Source: NCEH01 sp043195095 (GTDB lineage: Bacteria > Pseudomonadota > Alphaproteobacteria > Rhizobiales > Xanthobacteraceae). From it: a stretch of 64,000 nucleotides of DNA. Made by a program: the position numbers and the translations under genes. Location: the NCBI RefSeq assembly GCF_043195095.1, contig NZ_JBAFWN010000011.1. The stretch is one strand, 5' to 3'. Under the pieces are notes generated by a model that worked only from the letters and a program-made list of their open reading frames with translations, had not been told where the DNA came from and ran no database searches. Shown in pieces: positions 1 through 8,691 of the stretch (position 1 is the first letter of the stretch; each line of letters begins with the position of its first letter).

Positions 1-624
1 TTCGGGGGCGCCCCGGTGGATACGCGCTGGTGCCTCATCCACGCCACCCACATGACCGAGGGCGAAACCCGCCAACTTGCGCAAAGTCAGGCCGTCGCAG
101 GCTTGTGCCCGATCACCGAAGCCAATCTCGGCGACGGGATATTTCCGGCCGCCGAATTTGCCCGTGCCGGCGGACGCTATGGCATCGGTTCCGATTCCAA
201 TGTGCTCGTGGATGCGGCGGAGGAATTGCGCACCCTTGAATATGGCCAGCGGCTGCGCCTGCGCGCGCGCAATGTGCTTGCGGGCGAGATGCGGGCCGGG
301 GAAGCGCTGCGCTCCACCGGCCGCGCGCTGTTCGATGCGGCGCTCGCCGGGGGCGGGCAGGCGCTCCAGGTGCCTTGCGGCGCGGCGGGCTGGGGCATCG
401 CGGTCGGCGCGCCGGCCGATCTCGTTACCCTCGATCCCGGCCGGTCCGCGCTGGCCGCACGCGCGGGCGATGCCTGGCTCGACGGCTGGATTTTCGGGGC
501 GCGGGGCGGCGCGGTGGACGGCGTCTGGCGTCGTGGACGCAAATATGTGACGAACGGGCTTCACCACGACCATGAACGGATACGCGGCAGGTTCGCGCGC
601 GTGATGGAAAGAGTGCTGGCGTGA
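1..624 (+). CDS. hutF: Formimidoylglutamate deiminase, C-terminal part (5' end outside window)
   Basis: The reading frame is open from base 1 and ends at TGA 622-624, so 207 C-terminal residues of a roughly 450-residue enzyme are visible. The enzyme belongs to the amidohydrolase superfamily and converts N-formimidoyl-L-glutamate to N-formyl-L-glutamate in the five-step histidine degradation pathway. The visible part carries the metal-site histidine region (LIHATHMT), the loop CPITEANLGDGIFP and the aspartate region GIGSDSNVLVD, all typical of HutF. The C-terminus has the small composite beta-domain with APADLVTLDP. The stop codon overlaps the GTG start of hutC by a GTGA junction, so the two are translationally coupled. 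The upstream hut genes lie outside the window. Confidence 0.9.
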   Translation, partial: FGGAPVDTRWCLIHATHMTEGETRQLAQSQAVAGLCPITEANLGDGIFPAAEFARAGGRYGIGSDSNVLVDAAEELRTLEYGQRLRLRARNVLAGEMRAGEALRSTGRALFDAALAGGGQALQVPCGAAGWGIAVGAPADLVTLDPGRSALAARAGDAWLDGWIFGARGGAVDGVWRRGRKYVTNGLHHDHERIRGRFARVMERVLA

Positions 625-1379
625 GCGAAACGGTCGAAACTCCGCTCAAGGACAAGATGTCGGGGACGCTCAATCGGCGCATCCGGGCCGATATCGAAGC
701 CAAGATCCTGTCCGGCGAATGGGGGCCGGGCTACCGGATCCCCTATGAGCACGAGCTGATGGCGCAATATGGCTGCGCCCGCATGACCGTGAACAAGGTG
801 GTGTCCGAACTCGCCGCGGCGGGGCTGGTGGAGCGTCGCCGCCGCGCCGGATCGTTCGTCGCCGCGCCGCGCATCCAATCGGCGATTCTTCAGATCCCGG
901 ATATCGAGGCGGAAATCACCCTGCGGGGCGAGACCTATCGTTACGAATTGCTGCGTCTGCAGCGCCGCCGCGCGGACCGGCGCATGGCGCTGGAATGGGA
1001 GCTGACGCCCCGCGGCGAAGTGCTGGAGCTGGAGTGCCGGCACATGGCCGGCATGCGCCCCTTTGCCCTGGAACGACGCCTCATCAACATCACCGCCGTG
1101 CCCGAGGCGGCGGACGTGGATTTCTCGCGCCAATCTCCCGGCTCCTGGCTGGTCGGTCACGTTCCCTGGACCGAGGCCGAGCACCACATCACCGCCGTCA
1201 ATGCCTCGAGCGAAATGGCGACGCTGCTCGACATCCCGGACCGCGCCGCCTGCCTGGAGCTGCAACGCCGCACCTGGCGCGGGGACGAGAACATCACGTT
1301 CGTGCGCCAGACCTTCCGCGGCGACCTGTTCAACCTGGTCGCGCGCTTCACCCCCTCGCAGGCCTCCTCCGGCGGCTGA
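621..1379 (+). CDS. hutC: Histidine utilisation repressor, GntR family
   Basis: The 252-residue protein has an N-terminal GntR winged helix (about residues 15-80, with YEHELMAQYGCARMTVNKVV as the recognition helix region) and a C-terminal UTRA ligand-binding domain (about 95-240). HutC proteins repress hut genes and release DNA on binding urocanate; this is family knowledge. The start is GTG at 621, which overlaps the hutF stop codon. This coupling to hutF supports HutC rather than another HutC/FadR-subfamily regulator. No operator could be seen because the hut promoter lies upstream of the window. Confidence 0.9.
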   Translation: MSETVETPLKDKMSGTLNRRIRADIEAKILSGEWGPGYRIPYEHELMAQYGCARMTVNKVVSELAAAGLVERRRRAGSFVAAPRIQSAILQIPDIEAEITLRGETYRYELLRLQRRRADRRMALEWELTPRGEVLELECRHMAGMRPFALERRLINITAVPEAADVDFSRQSPGSWLVGHVPWTEAEHHITAVNASSEMATLLDIPDRAACLELQRRTWRGDENITFVRQTFRGDLFNLVARFTPSQASSGG

Positions 1380-1405
1380 AGCGCGGGCCCGCCCGGCGGA
1401 CTCGC

Positions 1406-2350
1406 TTAGCCCGCGCCGAACACCGACCAGCGCATGGCCCGCGCCAATTGCTCCAGCGCGATCGAGCCCAGCACCGAATTGCCGAAGCGATCGAGGCCCG
1501 GCGACCAGACCGCGATCGAGGCCTTGCCCGGCGCCACCGCCAGGATGCCGCCGCCCACACCGCTTTTGCCCGGCAGGCCGACGCGGAAGGCGAAGTCGCC
1601 CGAGCCGTCATAATGGCCGCAGGTCAGCATCAGGGCCGCGATGCGGCGCGCCCGCTCCGAGGTGACGACCGAGCGCCCGGTGGTGGGGATCTTGCCGCCG
1701 AAAGCGATATAGCGGCCCGCCATGGCCAATTGCCGAGCGGTCATGGTGATCGCGCAATGGTGGAAATAGACCCCGAGCGCATGGTCCACCGGGTGCTCCA
1801 GCACGTTGAAGGCGCGCATGTAATTGGCGAGCGCGGTATTGAGGAAGCCGGTCTGCTTTTCCGAGCGCGCCACATTCTCGTCGATCGCCACGTCCTCGTC
1901 GTCGGCGATGAAGCGGATGAAGCGCAGGATGGAGCCGAGCGCCTCGCGCGGCTGGTGGCCGGAGAGCAGCACGTCGGTGACGGCGATCGCGCCGGCATTG
2001 ATGAAGGGATTGCGCGGCTTGCCCTTCTCATATTCCAGCTGGACAATGGAATTGAACGCATTGCCCGAGGGCTCGCGGCCGACCCGGTTCCACAGATTGT
2101 CGCCCAGCTGCCCAAGCGCCAAGGTCAGCGTGAACACCTTGGAGATGCTCTGGATCGAGAAGGCGGTCTCGAAATCCCCGGCGCAGATCATCTCGCCGTC
2201 TGCGGTGGTCACGGCGATGGCGAACTGGTCCAGCGGCACCTTGGCGAGTTCGGGAATATAGCTCGCAACCGTGCCGCGCTCGGTGCGCTGCGCCATGTCG
2301 GCGGCGATGTCCGCCACCACCTGCCTCAAATCCGGCTTGAAATCCGACAC
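1406..2350 (-). CDS. glsA: Glutaminase A
   Basis: The 314-residue protein is a serine-dependent beta-lactamase-fold glutaminase that hydrolyses L-glutamine to glutamate and ammonia. The nucleophile motif S-x-x-K is at Ser68-Lys71 in FSIQSISKVF. Other family blocks are EPSGNAFNSI, NPFINAGAI and the C-terminal GKSGVGGGI. GTG at 2350 is chosen as the start because AAGGGGAGG lies a few bases upstream; the frame stays open much further upstream but is antisense to the photolyase gene there. The gene is convergent with hutC. The product is cytoplasmic and fits nitrogen scavenging beside histidine catabolism, although operon membership is excluded by strand. Confidence 0.95.
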   Translation of the reverse strand: MSDFKPDLRQVVADIAADMAQRTERGTVASYIPELAKVPLDQFAIAVTTADGEMICAGDFETAFSIQSISKVFTLTLALGQLGDNLWNRVGREPSGNAFNSIVQLEYEKGKPRNPFINAGAIAVTDVLLSGHQPREALGSILRFIRFIADDEDVAIDENVARSEKQTGFLNTALANYMRAFNVLEHPVDHALGVYFHHCAITMTARQLAMAGRYIAFGGKIPTTGRSVVTSERARRIAALMLTCGHYDGSGDFAFRVGLPGKSGVGGGILAVAPGKASIAVWSPGLDRFGNSVLGSIALEQLARAMRWSVFGAG

Positions 2351-2458
2351 CCCGGTCCTCCCCTTGAACACTGAGCGACTATAGCTCTCGCAGGCGCGAA
2401 GGGTAGCCGGCCGCGCCGCACAGGCTATGCTGCGCGCCCGTTTCCCAATCGGTGCGTC

Positions 2459-3913
2459 ATGCCGCCTTCCCCTGCCCTGGTCTGGTTCCGCGACGATCTG
2501 CGGCTTAGCGACAATCCCGCCCTCACCCACGCCGCGCGGGATGGGCGGCCGGTAGCGGCGCTTTATGTGCTGGATGAAATTTCGCCCGGCGTGCGGCCGC
2601 TCGGCGGGGCGGCGCGCTGGTGGCTGGCCCAGTCTCTGAAAGCACTGATGCGCGACCTCAACGCGCACGGCATTCCCCTGATCCTGCGCCGGGGACGGGC
2701 GGGCGAGATCGTTCCGGCGCTGGCGCGGGCGCTCGGCGCCGGGCTCGTCACCCTCAACAACCGGCCGGGGGCTGCCGAGCGCGCGGTCGACGTGCAGGTC
2801 GCGGCCGATTTGCGGGCCGAGGGCCGCGAGGTGCACCTGTTCAACGGCCATCTGCTGCATGAATTGGGATCGGTGCGCACGGCGGCGGGCACCTTGCCGC
2901 GCACCTTCTCCGCCTTCCAACGGGCCGCTTTGAAGGATTGGGTGCCACGCGCGCCCCTGCCCGTTCCGCCGCGCCTGGAGGCGGCCCGCCACGCACAGCA
3001 AAGCGATGATCTCGCCCAATGGGCGCTCGAACCTTCCCGCCCCGATTGGGCGCAGGGCCTGCGCGCCACATGGCGGGCCGGCGAAGCGGCGGCGCGGGAG
3101 CGATTGCACGCCTTTTTCTCTACCGGGCTCGCCGGCTATGCGGAGCTGCGCGACCGGCCGGACATGGACCACGTCTCGCGCCTGTCGCCGCATCTGCGCT
3201 GGGGCGAGATATCACCCCGGCAGGTCGCCTCCGCCACGCAACACGCCGTGGAGGCGGAAGGGCTTGCCCCGCGCGACGGCGAAAAATTCGTGGCAGAACT
3301 CTATTGGCGCGAGTTCAACCACCACATTCTGAATACGGCGCCGGACCTTGCGACACGCAATCTCAATGCCGCCTTCGACGCCTTTCCCTGGCGCGATGCG
3401 CCCGAGGACTGCGCGGCATGGCAGAGCGGCCGCACCGGCTACCCCATCGTGGATGCCGCCATGCGGCAGCTCTGGCGGACGGGCTGGATGCACAACCGCA
3501 TGCGCATGGTGGTCGCGTCTTTCCTCGCCAAGCACCTGTTAGTGCACTGGCGCGCGGGGGAGCGTTGGTTCTGGGACACGCTGGTGGATGCGGACGCCGC
3601 GAGCAATCCCGGCAATTGGCAATGGGTCGCCGGCAGCGGGGTGGATGCCGCGCCTTATTTCCGCATCTTCAACCCGGTGCTCCAGGGCGAGAAGTTCGAT
3701 CCGGACGGGGCCTATGTGCGCGCTTTCGTGCCCGAGCTGGCGCGGCTGCCGCCGGCGCTGATCCACAAGCCCTGGACGGGCGATGCCGCCGCTTTGTCGC
3801 GGGCCGGCGTGCGGCTCGGCAGCACCTATCCCCACCCCATCGTGGACCACGCCCAAGCCCGCGCCCGGGCGCTGCGCGCGTTCGAGCAGGTCAAGGCGCA
3901 AGCGGCCGGATGA
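2459..3913 (+). CDS. phrB: Deoxyribodipyrimidine photolyase (class I CPD type)
   Basis: The 484-residue protein has the full photolyase architecture. An N-terminal alpha/beta antenna-cofactor domain starts with LVWFRDDLRLSDNPAL. The C-terminal helical FAD-binding domain has WREFNHHIL, GYPIVDAAMRQL, MRMVVASFL and DADAASNPGNWQWVAG, which line the FAD and lesion pocket. The enzyme repairs cyclobutane pyrimidine dimers using blue light. The NPGNWQW block with an upstream Asp-Ala-Asp is that of a class I CPD photolyase; a 6-4 or DASH cryptochrome is less likely. ATG 2459 is immediately followed by the conserved N-terminus. The gene stands alone between glutaminase and a membrane acyltransferase. 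Confidence 0.95.
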   Translation: MPPSPALVWFRDDLRLSDNPALTHAARDGRPVAALYVLDEISPGVRPLGGAARWWLAQSLKALMRDLNAHGIPLILRRGRAGEIVPALARALGAGLVTLNNRPGAAERAVDVQVAADLRAEGREVHLFNGHLLHELGSVRTAAGTLPRTFSAFQRAALKDWVPRAPLPVPPRLEAARHAQQSDDLAQWALEPSRPDWAQGLRATWRAGEAAARERLHAFFSTGLAGYAELRDRPDMDHVSRLSPHLRWGEISPRQVASATQHAVEAEGLAPRDGEKFVAELYWREFNHHILNTAPDLATRNLNAAFDAFPWRDAPEDCAAWQSGRTGYPIVDAAMRQLWRTGWMHNRMRMVVASFLAKHLLVHWRAGERWFWDTLVDADAASNPGNWQWVAGSGVDAAPYFRIFNPVLQGEKFDPDGAYVRAFVPELARLPPALIHKPWTGDAAALSRAGVRLGSTYPHPIVDHAQARARALRAFEQVKAQAAG

Positions 3914-4084
3914 AGGCGAAGGCATCGCCTGCGGCGGGGTGGTGCGAGGGCAGGCTATGGCGCGGCCGAAGGCTTCCCGCTACACCGGACGCGCCGGCGA
4001 CTCAGGGGCGAGACGGCCCCGCCCGGCCGGGCCGGCGGGCATGTTGCGGCACGCGCGGCGCCGGGCCGCGGCGAGGATCAAGTG

Positions 4085-5161
4085 ATGCGGGAAACCCTCT
4101 ATTCCTTGCAGATCCTGCGCTTCCTTGCGGCCGCCTTGGTCATGCTGTCCCATGTGGAGCACAGCCTTTCCGGCTTTCGCGAGCGCTATGGCGCGGAGGT
4201 GCTGATTTTCGGGATTTCGGGCGATCTCGGGGTCCGCATCTTCTTCGTCATCAGCGGCTTCATCATGGTCTATATCGCCCATGACGCGTTCGGAAAGCCG
4301 GGGGCACCGGGGCGGTTCCTGGCGGCGCGAATCGTGCGCGTGGTGCCGCTCTATTGGCTGCTGACGACGCTGCAGATCCTCGTCTTCCTGCTGCTCGCGC
4401 GCCTCGGCGATCCCTCGGGCGCGGCGCTTCTCTCCGTGCCGGAAGTGGTGAAGAGCTATGTCTTCATTCCCTACTTCAATCTCTACGCGCAGCATCGGCC
4501 GATCCTGTCCCAGGGCTGGACGCTGAACTATGAGATGTTCTTCTACCTCGCCTTTGCCGCCAGCCTGTTCCTGCGGCGCACCTTGGGCTTGAGTGTCCTT
4601 ATCGCCGCGCTGCTCGGCCTGACCGTGGCGGGAACGCTGGACTGGCAGCAGGACGTCATGCGCGCCTGGACCCATCCGATCCTGCTGGAATTCGTCATCG
4701 GCATCGCGCTCGCGCTGGTGAAGCTGCATCTCATGCGCAATGGGCGGGGCGTGCTGGGGTTTCGCCATGTCCTTCCCGCCTGCCTGGCGCTGATCGTCGC
4801 GGTCACGGCCTTTCCCCAGGCGGTGCCGGCGGCCCATACGCTGGTGGCGATGCTCACCGTGGGGCTATGCGTGCTGTGCGTGGATGCCAATCCCACACGC
4901 CCGGCGGTGGGCATTCTCGTGGTGCTGGGAAATGCCTCCTACAGCCTCTATCTCAGCCACAGCTTCATTTTTCTGTTCGTCGATCCGCTGTGGCGCAAGC
5001 TATTGGGCGGGCAATATCTTGGGTTCTATTTCCTGTTGGTCACCGGCACGGCGCTGGCGCTCGGCTACCTGACCTATCGCTGCATCGAGCTGCCCATGAA
5101 CGGGTTTTTGCGCAGCGCGCTCCTGCGCCGCGGCCCGCGCCCGGCCCCGGTGCCGCGATGA
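4085..5161 (+). CDS. Membrane acyltransferase, acyltransferase-3 family
   Basis: The 358-residue integral membrane protein has about ten hydrophobic segments. The N-terminal block LRFLAAALVMLSHVEHSL contains the conserved His, and GVRIFFVISGFIM follows, which together define the acyltransferase-3 (OafA/ExoZ-like) family. Members transfer acetyl or other acyl groups to sugars of exopolysaccharide, O-antigen or Nod factor. The acceptor cannot be told here because no polysaccharide locus adjoins. ATG 4085 is preferred over the in-frame GTG at 4082 because GAGGA at 4073-4077 is 7 bases from it. The preceding 171 bases (3914-4084) hold no recognisable feature. Confidence 0.85.
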   Translation: MRETLYSLQILRFLAAALVMLSHVEHSLSGFRERYGAEVLIFGISGDLGVRIFFVISGFIMVYIAHDAFGKPGAPGRFLAARIVRVVPLYWLLTTLQILVFLLLARLGDPSGAALLSVPEVVKSYVFIPYFNLYAQHRPILSQGWTLNYEMFFYLAFAASLFLRRTLGLSVLIAALLGLTVAGTLDWQQDVMRAWTHPILLEFVIGIALALVKLHLMRNGRGVLGFRHVLPACLALIVAVTAFPQAVPAAHTLVAMLTVGLCVLCVDANPTRPAVGILVVLGNASYSLYLSHSFIFLFVDPLWRKLLGGQYLGFYFLLVTGTALALGYLTYRCIELPMNGFLRSALLRRGPRPAPVPR

Positions 5162-5238
5162 CCGCCGCAAGCCGCGCCGGTTGCCGCTGGTGAGCGCCTT
5201 CGGTAACGTTCGCTCGCCATCTGGAGCACGGTTATTCC

Positions 5239-6270
5239 ATGAATATACGTAACGGCCTTGTTGAATCCATCGGCAACACCCCGCTCATCCGCCTGAAGAA
5301 GGCGTCCGAGGAGACCGGGTGCACCATTCTGGGCAAGGCGGAATTCCTCAATCCGGGCCAGTCGGTGAAAGATCGCGCGGCGCTCGGCATCATCCAGGAT
5401 GCGATCGCGAAGGGCACGCTCCAGCCCGGCGGCGTGATCGTGGAAGGCACGGCGGGCAATACCGGCATCGGCTTGGCGCTGGTGGCTGCGCCCTTCGGCT
5501 TCAAGACCGTGATCGTCATTCCCGAGACCCAGTCCCAGGAAAAGAAGGACATGCTGCGCCTCGCCGGCGCCACGCTCGTGGAAGTGCCGGCGGTGGGCTA
5601 TTCCAACCCGAACAATTACGTGAAGGTCTCCGGCCGCCTTGCCGAGGCGCTCGCCAAGACCGAGCCGAACGGCGCCATCTGGGCCAACCAGTTCGACAAT
5701 GTGGCCAACCGGCAGGCGCATATCGACACCACCGGCCCGGAAATCTACCAGCAGACCGACGGCAAGGTGGACGGCTTCGTGTGCGCGGTCGGCACCGGCG
5801 GCACGCTCGCGGGCATCGGCATGGCCCTGAAGGCGCGCAACCCCAACATCAAGATCGCGCTCGCCGACCCGTTCGGCGCGGCGCTCTATTCCTATTACAC
5901 CACCGGCGTGCTGCACGCGGAGGGCTCGTCCATCACCGAGGGCATCGGCCAGGGGCGCATCACCGCGAACCTGGAGGGCGCGCCGGTGGATTTCGCCTAT
6001 CAGATACCGGACGCCGAAGCGGTGCAGATCGTGTTCGACCTGCTGGAGCACGAGGGCCTGTGCCTCGGCGGCTCGTCCGGCATCAATATCGCCGGCGCGA
6101 TCCGCCTCGCGAAGGATCTCGGGCCGGGGCATACCATCGTCACCATTCTCTGCGACTACGGCACGCGCTATCAGTCGAAGCTGTTCAATCCCGAATTCCT
6201 GCGCTCCAAGGACCTGCCCGTGCCGGGCTGGCTGGAACGCAAGAGCGAGGTGCCGAACGTTCTCGTGTGA
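5239..6270 (+). CDS. cysK: Cysteine synthase A (O-acetylserine sulfhydrylase)
   Basis: The 343-residue PLP enzyme (fold type II) makes L-cysteine from O-acetylserine and sulfide. The N-terminus RNGLVESIGNTPLIRL, the PLP lysine Lys44 in NPGQSVKDRAA, the substrate loop GTAGNTGIGLA and the phosphate-binding glycines GTGGTLAGIG are present. GSSGINIAGA lies near the end. The variant EGTAGNTG (rather than EPTSGNTG) and the 343-residue length are common in a CysK subgroup, so mild substrate divergence within the family cannot be excluded. The next gene is a 3-mercaptopyruvate sulfurtransferase 36 bases downstream, forming a small cysteine/sulfur pair. Confidence 0.92.
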   Translation: MNIRNGLVESIGNTPLIRLKKASEETGCTILGKAEFLNPGQSVKDRAALGIIQDAIAKGTLQPGGVIVEGTAGNTGIGLALVAAPFGFKTVIVIPETQSQEKKDMLRLAGATLVEVPAVGYSNPNNYVKVSGRLAEALAKTEPNGAIWANQFDNVANRQAHIDTTGPEIYQQTDGKVDGFVCAVGTGGTLAGIGMALKARNPNIKIALADPFGAALYSYYTTGVLHAEGSSITEGIGQGRITANLEGAPVDFAYQIPDAEAVQIVFDLLEHEGLCLGGSSGINIAGAIRLAKDLGPGHTIVTILCDYGTRYQSKLFNPEFLRSKDLPVPGWLERKSEVPNVLV

Positions 6271-6306
6271 TCCTCGCCGCCCCTCCTCCAACGCGGAATC
6301 CCGTTC

Positions 6307-7152
6307 ATGACCTCCTCGCCTTACCTCGTGTCCACCCAATGGCTTGCGGACAATCTCGGAGCGCCCGACCTGGTGATCGTGGACGGCTCCTGGCACTTGC
6401 CGCCGACCGGGCGCAACGGCAAGGCGGAGTTCCTGGAGCATCACATCCCCGGCGCCGTGTTCTTCGACATCGACGCCATTTCCGACCATTCGAGCGACCT
6501 GCCCCACATGCTGCCGGACGCGCTCGCCTTCTCCGCGGCGGTGGGCAAGCTCGGCATCGGCGATGGGCTGCGGATCGTGGTCTATGACCAGCTCGGCCTG
6601 TTCTCGGCGGCGCGCGTGTGGTGGACCTTCCGCGCCTTCGGGGTGGCGGAGGTGATGATTCTGGATGGCGGCCTGCCGCAATGGCTGGCCGAGGGCCGCG
6701 AGACCGAAAGCGGCCCCTCCACCCGCCCGACGGCCAGCTTCATGGCGCGGCTGGACCGCTCCATCATCGCCGACATCGCCCAGGTGGAGCGCGCCTTGAC
6801 CGCCGGCACCAGCCAGGTGCTCGATGCGCGCCCGGCGGCCCGGTTCCGGGGCGAGGCGCCGGAGCCGCGCGCCGGCATCGCCTCCGGCCATATTCCCGGC
6901 AGCCTCAACCTGCCCTTCAGCGAAATCGTCAAGGACGGCCACCTCGCCGAGCCCGAGGCCCTGCGCGCGGCGCTGGAAGGCGCGGGCGTGGATCTCTCCC
7001 GCCCGGTCATCACCTCCTGCGGCTCCGGCGTCTCGGCCGCCATTTTGTGGCTGGCGCTGGACAGCATCGGCAAGCGCCCGCACGCGCTCTATGACGGCTC
7101 CTGGGCCGAATGGGCGGCCGCCGGAAAGCCGGTGGCGACCGGAGCGGAATAA
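6307..7152 (+). CDS. sseA: 3-mercaptopyruvate sulfurtransferase
   Basis: The 281-residue protein has two tandem rhodanese domains (about 5-130 and 155-275). The active cysteine is near residue 238 in the loop CGSGVSA. The pattern CG(S/T)GV(T/S)A separates mercaptopyruvate sulfurtransferases from thiosulfate sulfurtransferases, whose loop is CRKGVT-like. It transfers sulfane sulfur from 3-mercaptopyruvate to thiols or cyanide. The N-terminal domain lacks a catalytic cysteine, as usual. The gene lies just downstream of cysK on the same strand and is probably co-transcribed. A repeat-rich patch follows its stop. Confidence 0.93.
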   Translation: MTSSPYLVSTQWLADNLGAPDLVIVDGSWHLPPTGRNGKAEFLEHHIPGAVFFDIDAISDHSSDLPHMLPDALAFSAAVGKLGIGDGLRIVVYDQLGLFSAARVWWTFRAFGVAEVMILDGGLPQWLAEGRETESGPSTRPTASFMARLDRSIIADIAQVERALTAGTSQVLDARPAARFRGEAPEPRAGIASGHIPGSLNLPFSEIVKDGHLAEPEALRAALEGAGVDLSRPVITSCGSGVSAAILWLALDSIGKRPHALYDGSWAEWAAAGKPVATGAE

Positions 7153-7408
7153 AACCTCGCGGCGCTTGGAAGTCCCCCTCGCCAGCGCTCGCGTGGAAGA
7201 TCCCTAACCCTCGCTTGGAAGGCCCCCTCCCTAGCCCTCCCCCGCAAGCGGGAGAGGGGACAAGGCGGTGTCGGGGGGAAATCCGTACGTCACACAGTCC
7301 GATGCGCTCCCTCTCCCGCTTGCGGGGGAGGGTTGGGGAGGGGGAAGACCGCTCGGCAGGGAAAGACCGCCAGGGAGAGGGAAAGACCGTGGCGGGCGAC
7401 GGATACGC
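7153..7408. repeat. Repeat-rich intergenic patch with REP-like inverted repeat
   Basis: This 256-bp gap lies between two convergent genes. Two near-identical GC-rich arms occur in inverted orientation, 7223-7259 and 7309-7344, with about 49 bp between them. Each arm also contains its own small palindrome around CCGCAAGCGG or CCGCTTGCGG. On the right flank GGGAAAGACCG-like units recur about every 19-20 bp (near 7341, 7359 and 7379). On the left flank CGCTTGGAAG-type words recur (near 7163 and 7211). Such dispersed GC-rich palindromes are common in alphaproteobacterial intergenic DNA; the composite structure here is seen directly. It may act as a bidirectional transcription or RNA-stability barrier. 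No coding capacity was seen. Confidence 0.75.
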
Positions 7409-7960
7409 CTAAAGCAGCCCGAGGGCGCGCAATTCGCGCTCCATCTCCGCCGGCAATCCGGCCGCGCCCTTGCCCGCCGCGTCGAGATCGGCGGCGACGT
7501 CCGTATCCTTGAGATAGCGCCAGCCCTGGAACGGGCGGTGCGGGCGCGGCGCCACGCGCACCACCTGCGGGTCCAGCACCAAGGTGCAGCGGCGGATGCC
7601 TTCGCCATCCACGAACGGGCGGATGTCGACCAGCCGCTGCCGGCACATGATCTCGCCCTTGATGACCCAATAGAGCGAACCGCCGCTGAGCAATTCCTCG
7701 GTGCGGGTCGGCACCATACGGGTGATATGCCCATGTTCCACAGGCAGGCCGCGCGCCGCCTTGTCGGCGAGGCGCTCGGCGATCCAGTCGGTGAGGTCCT
7801 CGATGGATTCGGCGCCGACGCACAGCTTCAGCAGATGAAGGGGGCGCGATGCTGCGGCGGCCGGCGCCTTGGCGAGCGATGTCTTGGCGAGCGATGTCTT
7901 CGCCGGCGATGTCTTGGCCGGCGATGTCTTGGCCGGCTTGGCGGGGGATTTCGCGTTCAT
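7409..7960 (-). CDS. DUF1489 family protein with AKTSP-repeat N-terminus
   Basis: The 183-residue protein matches the alphaproteobacterial DUF1489 family from about residue 40 (HLLKLCVGAESIEDLTDW, then HITRMVPTR and GGSLYWVIKG). The function is unknown; family members are about 140 residues and cytoplasmic. The first 38 residues are an added low-complexity Lys/Ala/Ser/Thr/Pro tail made from repeats of the pentapeptide AKTSP/AKTSL. These are encoded by four 15-bp DNA repeats at 7876-7935. ATG 7960 overlaps the TGA of the upstream glutathione transferase gene (ATGA), so the two are coupled. The gene converges on sseA across the repeat patch. Confidence 0.85.
   Translation of the reverse strand: MNAKSPAKPAKTSPAKTSPAKTSLAKTSLAKAPAAAASRPLHLLKLCVGAESIEDLTDWIAERLADKAARGLPVEHGHITRMVPTRTEELLSGGSLYWVIKGEIMCRQRLVDIRPFVDGEGIRRCTLVLDPQVVRVAPRPHRPFQGWRYLKDTDVAADLDAAGKGAAGLPAEMERELRALGLL
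7876..7935. repeat. Four tandem 15-bp repeats inside a coding region
   Basis: Four consecutive copies of a 15-mer close to GCGATGTCTTGGCCG fill 7876-7935 with only two or three substitutions between copies. They are in frame with the DUF1489 gene and encode its AKTSP/AKTSL pentapeptides. Because the unit is a multiple of three, copy-number change would keep the frame. Confidence 0.9.
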
Positions 7961-8646
7961 GCCGCGGTGACCGGCTCCCGCTTCACCTGCGGCCAGTCCA
8001 CCTCGTCCTCGGCCAGCACCTCGCTTTCGCGCAGCGCCTCGGCCTTCCAGGCGACGAAATCGGGTTGGGCATGAATGGCAGCCACATAGGCCGCGCTGAC
8101 GTCGTCGAGCGGCACCGCATAGGTGCGCAGGCGCGTCGCGACTGGCGCGAACATGGCGTCCGCCGCGCAGAAGGCGCCGAACAGAAAGTCCCCGCCACTC
8201 CCGAAGCGCGCGCGGGCCTCGCGGAAGATGGCGGTGACGCGCGCGACATCCCGCTCCACGGCCTCGGGCAGGGCCAGCGGCGCCACCGGGCGCCACAGAT
8301 TCATGGGAAGATGGCGGCGCAGATGATGGAAGGAGGCGTGCATCTCGGCGCTGATGGAGCGGGCGAAGGCCCGTGCGGCGGGACGCGAGGGCCAGAGCGG
8401 CCGGCTCGGATGGGTCTCTGCCACATGCTCGATGATCGCCAAGGAATCCCACACGGGGATATCGCCATCGACCAGCACCGGAACGCGGCCGGCGGTGCCG
8501 AGCGGCGCGAGCGCGGCCTTGAACGCATCGGTGCCGATGGCGATGCGCTGCTCCTCGAAGGCGATGTCGGCGGTCCGCAAGGCGAGCCAGGGCCGCATCG
8601 ACCAGGAGGAATAATTCTTGTTTCCGATGATCAGCTTCAACGGCAT
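7957..8646 (-). CDS. Glutathione S-transferase family protein
   Basis: The 229-residue protein has an N-terminal thioredoxin-like GST domain (about 1-80). NYSSWSMRPWLAL holds the likely catalytic Ser, and VPVLVDGDIPVWDSLAI holds the cis-Pro and the glutathione-binding Asp-Ser. A C-terminal helical domain follows (about 90-205). This Ser-type N-terminus resembles the Zeta-like or YfcF-like bacterial GST groups. The substrate is unknown. The product is probably cytoplasmic and detoxifying or isomerising. Its stop overlaps the start of the DUF1489 gene, a pairing that suggests shared expression. Confidence 0.9.
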   Translation of the reverse strand: MPLKLIIGNKNYSSWSMRPWLALRTADIAFEEQRIAIGTDAFKAALAPLGTAGRVPVLVDGDIPVWDSLAIIEHVAETHPSRPLWPSRPAARAFARSISAEMHASFHHLRRHLPMNLWRPVAPLALPEAVERDVARVTAIFREARARFGSGGDFLFGAFCAADAMFAPVATRLRTYAVPLDDVSAAYVAAIHAQPDFVAWKAEALRESEVLAEDEVDWPQVKREPVTAA

Positions 8647-8691
8647 GGCGGTCGTGTTCCCCAGGACCCTATGGGACTGGGCCGCGTGCCG

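Noticed and set aside
1406..3193. A 595-codon open frame running from the glutaminase across the photolyase gene
   Set aside because: Only the first 945 bases from the stop encode glutaminase; the upstream part is antisense to photolyase and is a GC-rich shadow.
5074..7083. A 669-codon antisense frame over cysK and sseA
   Set aside because: It has no recognisable domains, and both sense genes have full conserved motifs. High GC yields long antisense frames.
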